From: Phytophthora hibernalis
Lineage: Eukaryota > Oomycota > Peronosporomycetes > Peronosporales > Peronosporaceae
Direction: 5' to 3'
Length of the DNA: 64,000 bases
Assembly (NCBI GenBank): GCA_012656075.1
Contig: JAAKBF010000041.1
Coordinates: 434,001 to 498,000, forward strand
The position numbers and the translations under genes were made by a program. Every line of letters begins with the position of its first letter. The stretch's first letter is position 1. The notes under the pieces are model-generated. The model did not search any database. It saw only the letters and a list, made by a program, of their open reading frames with translations, and was not told where the DNA came from. Of this stretch, positions 58,329-64,000 are shown one piece after another.

Positions 58329-60550
58329 CTACGGTGGTACGGTGGATCGCGGAGGCATGTGTCCTGCTTGCCAGTTTTGCTCGTCCGTCGCTACGTTTGC
58401 TGTTGAAGTTGTGCGCTCGCACGTTCTCTGGGATCCGTCTTTGTAGAAGCTGAACGCCACGCAGTTGACATCCCCCAGCATGAATCACAACACGTGTGCC
58501 AGTTTTGCTCATTGCTATGAGTCGTCATTGTGGAATATATTCCGGTCGGATAGTGAACCTTGTTCTCGATTTGAACACCATTGATGCCTTGGTTCGAGCA
58601 TGGCGAGTTTGGTGCTGCAGTCGGTTCTGCAGTCGGTTCTGCAGTTGGTGCTACAGTCGGTCCTGCAGTTGGTGCCACAGTCGGTCCTGCAGTTGGTGGT
58701 TCAGTCGGTCCTGCAGTTGGTGCCACAGTCGGTCCTGTAGTTGGTGGTTCAGTCGGTCCTGTAGTTGGTGGTTCAGTCGGTCCTGTAGTTGGTGGTTCAG
58801 TCGGTCCGGTAGTTGGTGGTTCAGTCGGTCCTGTAGTTGGTGGTTCAGTCGGTCCTGTAGTTGGTCCTTCAGTCGGTCCTGTAGTTGGTGGTTCTGTCGG
58901 TCCTGTAGTTGGTCCTTCAGTCGGTCCTGTAGTTGGTGGTTCTGTCGGTCCTGTAGTTGGTCCTTCAGTCGGTCCTGTAGTTGGTGGTTCTGTCGGTCCT
59001 GTAGTTGGTCCTTCAGTCGGTCCTGTAGTTGGTGGTTCTGTCGGTCCTGTAGTTGGTCCTTCCGTAGGTCCATTGGTTGGTCCTTCGATCGGACCTTCAG
59101 TGGGTTCCTCCGTGGGCGTCTCAGTAGGTGGCTGAGTAGGGCTCTCGGTGGGCTCTATGGTCGAAGCTTCCGTTGATTCGTAAGGCGGTGTTGTGGCAAG
59201 GCTTTCGGTTGGTTCGTCACATGGTTCTTCAGTTGGTACCTCGGTTCCTGGATCAGTAGACTCCTCGGTCGGGACTTCGGTCCCATATTCTGCATGCTCC
59301 TCTGAATGCTCTTCTGTCGGTGAGTCTGTGAAAGCCTCAGTTGCCTCCTCAGTTGCATCACATGGTTCATCGGTGTCGGAATGCATTGTAATGTCCGAGG
59401 TGTAGTCCTCTGGCGTTTCAGCGGTGGTGGTTGCCTGCCCATAGGTGTCGCTCGTGGAATTGGTTTCTTGTTCCCCATCCTGATCTGTATCGGTAGTGCC
59501 GTGGTGACTGGAGATGCTGTCTCCCCCGCAGCAGCCGTGGACTCCTCCTTACCAGTCTCAGTTGTGTCATAGCTAGTGGAAGTCTTATCGTACTGGCTTG
59601 TGGGTACTTGCACTGCATGGTCGGGTTTCGAGGTGTCGTAGCCACCACCAACAGTCTCGCTGCCAGCTGCAGTTGATGACTCATCGGTCTCTGTATTGGC
59701 GTAGCTGGTGGTCGTCTTACCGTCCTCCGTAAAGGTGGACGTCGACTCGCCTGTGCCCGTGGTGTATGCGTCCGAGGTCTTGTCGCTCTCAGTAGCAGAG
59801 GCCGACTCACCCGTGGTCTTCCCGGTAGTGGTGGGTCTATTGTTGCTGTAGTCGCTAATCGATTCGGCTCCTTCGCTAGTCGGCGTGGATTGCTGGCCCT
59901 CAGTCGTACCTACCACTGGACTTGTAAACGTGTCACTTTCAGTGACGGTATCCGTAGAACCATAGTCGTTGGTGATCGTTTTACCGCCCTCCGCAATAGA
60001 GGTGGATGCCACCGCACTTGTAGACTTGTCATTCTCAGCAACGGTGGCTGAGTCCGTTGTACCTGTAGAGCCATAGTCGTTGGCACCCTTGGTAGAGTCT
60101 TCGTAGTTGGTGGCGGCATTGCCACTCTCGGTAGTAGTGGAGGTCGATTCGTGCGCCTGCGGACGAGCTTCATCATCTGAAGAGACTTTGCAGCCGTTGT
60201 CCCAGTGAGAGATGGTGGTCTCCGCTTGGCCAGACGTATTGTCATCAGAAGGGAAAGCGCACCCCACGTGCCATCGGGCGTGAGGATGCAGTGGGCATCC
60301 ACTGGAGCCACACACGCAGCACCGTTGTAAGACTGGACGTAAGGATCGCAGCCTGCGGAAGCCACGTCACCCACCAGGGGCAGGCGACGCCGAGAGGTTC
60401 GGCTCCACTTCCAGAGCAGGGAAATCCGCGAGATTTCGATAGCGAGTAGGTTGCGTCGTGATGCACGGAGATTGGTACGTCCGCGGACGCGAGTCCCACA
60501 GCTAACATGCCGGCAAGTGTTGCGACTGCGGCAGGTTTCCTAGATGTCAT
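58329..60550 (-). CDS. Secreted mucin-like octapeptide-repeat protein with PAN/Apple-like end, copy 2
   Basis: Tandem duplicate of the gene at 53174-56068, nearly identical outside the repeat array. The signal peptide is intact here (MTSRKPAAVATLAGMLAVGL). The array is shorter, about 19 octapeptides. Relative to copy 1 it lacks one base at GGGG 60377-60380 and one at CCCC 60262-60265, which breaks the frame in the N-terminal Cys domain. It shares the breaks in the Ser/Thr region and before the PAN/Apple-like end. Flanks on both sides are also homologous, so the duplicated unit exceeds the coding region. Function as for copy 1: probable cell-surface or extracellular glycoprotein. Confidence 0.75.
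58616..59075 (-). repeat. 24-bp coding tandem repeat, about 19 units (copy 2)
   Basis: Same unit and same end variants as the array of copy 1, but without the extra internal segment, so it is shorter by about 28 units. Confidence 0.9.
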
Positions 60551-61483
60551 CAGGTCGATCTGGTCGAAGGAGGAGTAGTTGGAGCGGAGGAAATTGGGGA
60601 ATGAGCTCTGTTATCCGACAGCGATCGACCCACAGCTCTAGAAGGACGGTAGTTCCGTGAATACATGTTGAGTTTATCTAGTGTGACTATGCGGTGTGGC
60701 CTTCTTTAAACGACATGTTGGTGCTATGTCGGTTCGTTGTGTTGATTCGTGGTGACTCACGCTGTCGAACGGGTAAAACTACCAACGCAAGGGTTCATTT
60801 AGTCGCCCAGAGTTACGTGAGCAAACCTGGAAACGAACAATAAGTCCTGTTCGCATCCGACCTAGCGTGCCTTGTTACAGGATACGCTAGCACTTGGTTA
60901 CTTGGATGGCACTTCTCGTGCTGGTGTGCGAACGATGCATGCGTGAGTGAATTTGTGTTGTACAGTATCTATAGTGGCCGAAACCCGAGTTTTCTCCGCT
61001 GGCGACAATTGTCGATTGTCAATTGAGTACCAAGGGCTCATTTGAGGGAAACGGGTGAAAACCTTAGTAACGGGTGCGTTGCTCTGAAAAGCCGGTCACC
61101 ACACTTGAGTTCGGTAAACACAGAGGCTCTGTTAATTGTACTTCAAAGTAGATCGCTTTTTGTATTAGCTCTTTTTAATAGTAGAACTCCGTTTACTCCT
61201 ATCCCAAAAATATTACTACTACTTATATAGTAAGTATTACGTAGTACAGCTGGTGGCATGCCACGCATATGCGAATTACTACTAGTATCTGCCCACTCGA
61301 ATGCCGAACCGGCCTCCATTATCTAAGGAATTCTTCAGTTTGCCCCCACGAGAGGAAACGGACTCCACCTATGATTCCAGAAGATTCGTACGTTGAGCCT
61401 TGGTAGGTCAACAAGACTGAAAAATACTGCATTGTTTGTTCATCCTGCTGCAAGCATTTCAGCGACTGACGATTCGACCTTCC
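60551..61483. other. Intergenic region
   Basis: About 930 bases. The first about 90 bases match the 5' flank of copy 1. The rest shows no gene or RNA. Confidence 0.4.
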
Positions 61484-62625
61484 TTACTTCAGCTCAGAGG
61501 CGCCGGTGAGGCAGTTCATGTAAATATACGTGTCCACCCCGTGACCCTCCATGGGCATGATCGCCAACTCGCCGCCAAAGTATTTGGCGTAAAGCTGAGC
61601 GATGCGCAGACCGAACGAGTCCGAGAAGTCCAGTCCGCTAGCACGCCTCTCCAGCACGTCCGCAACGGGGTCGTATCCGCTCGAGGGTGGTGACGTCGCC
61701 GTGTGGTAGTAGTTTGACAACGCGTTGGCTTCCTTACGCGTCATGCCGCCTCCCAGGTCCGACACTTTGACGCACACGCCGTGCGGTCCGCCCGAGATCA
61801 GCGCTGTGATAGGCGGCGGGGTGCTGGCTCCCGTCCTCTTGGCCGCAGCCACACTGTTAATCACCGCGTTCTTGAACACCTCCGTCAAGATGATCTCAAT
61901 GTGCTGCGGCACATAGCGGTAGGTCGCCTCCACATCCCCACTCACAACGATCTCGGGCAGCTGCTCGCCCTGGAGACTGTCCTGCCACAGCGGCCGCACC
62001 TTGTGCACAATGTCCTGTGCTATTTTCACAGGTGAACACTGGTCGTTCACAATTCCTGAGAAGCCCGGCGTCGGGCTTTGCGCGGCCACATGCTGGTCCA
62101 CGAGCATGCGGATGCCGATGCGCGAGTTGTAGAAGTTGTCGAGCGACTCGCTGAGTCCCTGCGGCTCGTACTCGAGCGCCTGCACGGCCTCGGCGATGTT
62201 GCCGTGCATGGTTGCGTGCTCCTTGCGGATCTTGAGGTGCAGCGCCACAAAGTCCTTTTCTCCCGCGAGGTTGGCCGGCAGCGGACAGCTCGTGAGCTGC
62301 TCGAAGCTGCTCAGCAGCTGCTGGCGCAGAGACACGATGGGCTGCGCGCCTGGCAGCTCGTCCGGCAGGTTCTCCAGGTCCACAATGCGGCGCGCGATGC
62401 GGATGGGCGCCTCGCGGTGCAGCAGCTGCGCGGACGTGACGATGGCGGGTGCATTCACCTCGCGCCACTTGGTCAGCGCCTGCGGGTCGTTCTGCAGCGA
62501 CGCGGCGACGGCGGACTGGCGCGGGGCCCACGCTTGAGCAGCGCCTGCAGTGTGATGGGCGGCAGCGGGATGTGGTGCAGGCGATACACCTCGGCCAACA
62601 CTTTGGCTCCAGCAGAACTTAGCAT
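61484..62625 (-). CDS. Mitochondrial pyruvate/branched-chain keto-acid dehydrogenase kinase
   Basis: Protein kinase of the PDK/BCKDK family (GHKL ATPase fold), which phosphorylates and switches off the E1 subunit of the pyruvate or branched-chain complex in the mitochondrial matrix. The regulatory helical domain is present (PIRIARRIVDLENLPDELPG, then KEHATMHGNIAEAVQAL and YNSRIGIRMLVDQH). The ATP site is clear: N-box EVFKNAVINS, G1 VKVSDLGGGM and a G2-type SFGLRIAQLYAKYFGGEL. About 380 residues, one exon. One frame break at GGGG 62523-62526 (CCCC on the coding strand). ATG 62625 starts MLSSAGAKVLAEVYRLHHIP. PDK versus BCKDK cannot be decided by eye. Confidence 0.9.
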
Positions 62626-63102
62626 GGTGAAGAGATTTTGGGAAGTGAGACGACGGCGGAGATCGATTCCGGTGCTTGCGCAAATGGCATTCAAGTAAAT
62701 ACGAAATATATCGCACTTCTGTGGCGCGATTTTCTATTTCCCCGATTGAATTTCTTTGCAAATGTTAGTGATATTTCTTTTTAAACCTATCGCAATATTT
62801 GACAATTTTCTTTTTATTCCATTTTTTACATTTTATTTAATGTTTTAAATTTTACCGATAAAAACTATTTTTGTTTTTGTTATCTATATTTTACCGATGT
62901 AGCCATTTCTATTCACTTTGAAGTTGCGCCCGACAACTGCGTTCCTGAGCTCGCCTGGGCCTCCCATACCTCCAGGAGGTCCTCCTGGAGGAGTCCTCCG
63001 AGCCAGGAATGTAGCCAGAACAGGAATCGTGACGCGACACTGTCCAGCGTGACGGTGGCACCGTCGATGACTTAAGGCTACAGATGATCAAGGTCACGTT
63101 GA
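62626..63102. other. AT-rich intergenic region
   Basis: About 480 bases, strongly AT-rich at 62700-62920. A near-palindromic GC-rich stretch (ctccaggaggtcctcctgga) lies at about 62971. No gene. Confidence 0.4.
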
Positions 63103-64000
63103 TTTGACTTCCCTGCTCTGGAAGCAGAGTCGAACCTCTCGGCGTCGCCTGCCCCTGGCGGGTGACGTGGCTTTCGCAGGCTGCGATCCTTACGTCCAGT
63201 CTTGCAACGGTGCTGCGTGTGTGGCTCCAGTGGATACCCACTGCGTCCTCACGCCCGATGGCACGTGGGGGTGCGCTTTCCCTTCTGATGACAATACGTC
63301 TGGCCAAGCGGAGACCACCATCTCTCACTGGGACAACGGCTGCAAAGTCTCTTCAGATGATGAAGCTCGTCCGCAGGCGCACGAATCGACCTCCACTACT
63401 ACCGAGAGTGGCAATGCCGCCACCAACTACGAAGACTCTACCAAGGGTGCCAACGACTATGGCTCTACAGGTACAACGGACTCAGCCACCGTTGCTGAGA
63501 ATGACAAGTCTACAAGTGCGGTGGCATCCACCTCTATTGCGGAGGGCGGTAAAACGATCACCAACGACTATGGTTCTACGGATACCGTCACTGAAAGTGA
63601 CACGTTTACAAGTCCAGTGGTAGGTACGACTGAGGGCCAGCAATCCACGCCGACTAGCGAAGGAGCCGAATCGATTAGCGACTACAGCAACAATAGACAC
63701 ACCACTACCGGGACGACCACGGGTGAGTCGGCCTCTGCTACTGAGAGCGACAAGACCTCGGACGCATACACCACGGGCACAGGCGAGTCGACGTCCACCT
63801 CTACAGAGGACGGTAAGACGACCACCAGCTACGCCAATACAGAGACCGATGAGTCATCAACTGCAGCTGGTAGCGAGACTGTTGGTGGTGGCTACGACAC
63901 CTCGAAACCCGACCATGCAGTGCAAGTACCCACAAGCCAGTACGATAAGACTTCCACTAGCTATGACACAACTGAGACTGGCAAGGAGGAGTCCACGGCT
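63103..64000 (+). pseudogene. 5'-truncated, inverted third copy of the mucin-like repeat gene (runs off the window)
   Basis: From about 63103 the plus strand matches the N-terminal Cys domain and Ser/Thr region of the two minus-strand copies (PCSGS, GCDPYVQSCNGAACVAPVDT, GTWGCAF, then the TESGNAATNYEDSTKGANDY region). Similarity begins abruptly after the signal peptide; the sequence before it is unrelated, so no start codon or signal peptide remains. The run at 63267-63271 has five G as in copy 1, while the CCCC near 63150 is as in copy 2. The octapeptide array, if present, lies beyond 64000. Confidence 0.7.

Noticed and set aside
62965..62995. GC-rich near-palindrome as a terminator or regulatory hairpin
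   Set aside because: Imperfect, isolated, and not placed at a gene end in a way that supports a function.

Overview
The window is nuclear DNA of an oomycete, most likely a Phytophthora or close relative. It has compact genes on both strands with short GT-AG introns (about 50-115 nt). It carries flagellar genes, a broken Crinkler-type gene, mucin-like secreted proteins with octapeptide repeats, and aspartyl proteases of the plasmepsin V type. No rRNA, tRNA or CRISPR array was seen.

Layout. 1-4.3 kb: the N-terminal part of CTP synthase (minus) and a PARP-like/B-box protein. 4.5-16.2 kb: an accessory block with two type I membrane aspartyl proteases on either side of a mucin-like membrane protein carrying an RxLR-like motif, plus a coiled-coil gene with a relic paralogue and a decayed Crinkler-RHS-like relic. 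16.3-32.2 kb: ankyrin protein, SPX protein, VAP-like tail-anchored protein, FAR1-like zinc finger, nucleolin-like protein, GPATCH1-like splicing factor, PX-RING protein and START protein. 32.4-52.4 kb: double-MSP protein, TMEM231, PEX19, TPGS2, a BRCT-BRCT-BAH protein, a hypothetical protein, a TPR protein, a twin CX9C protein, a CEP104-like protein and an unrecognised large protein. 53-64 kb: three copies of a threonine/proline-rich repeat protein (two in tandem, one inverted and 5'-truncated), an 820-bp element with perfect 29-bp terminal inverted repeats, and a mitochondrial PDK/BCKDK-type kinase.

Functional themes. TMEM231 (ciliary transition zone), TPGS2 (tubulin polyglutamylation) and CEP104 (ciliary tip) lie within 15 kb, in keeping with flagellate zoospores. 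The 4.5-16 kb and 53-64 kb blocks look like secreted, surface or host-interaction functions. The rest is housekeeping.

Reading-frame caution. Most multi-exon genes here are interrupted by single-base frameshifts. Nearly all would be explained by one missing base in a short homopolymer, and the near-identical repeat-gene copies differ from each other in exactly that way. I read this mainly as consensus error, so I give whole-gene spans and note the breaks. Exon borders come from splice motifs and frame continuity, not from transcripts.
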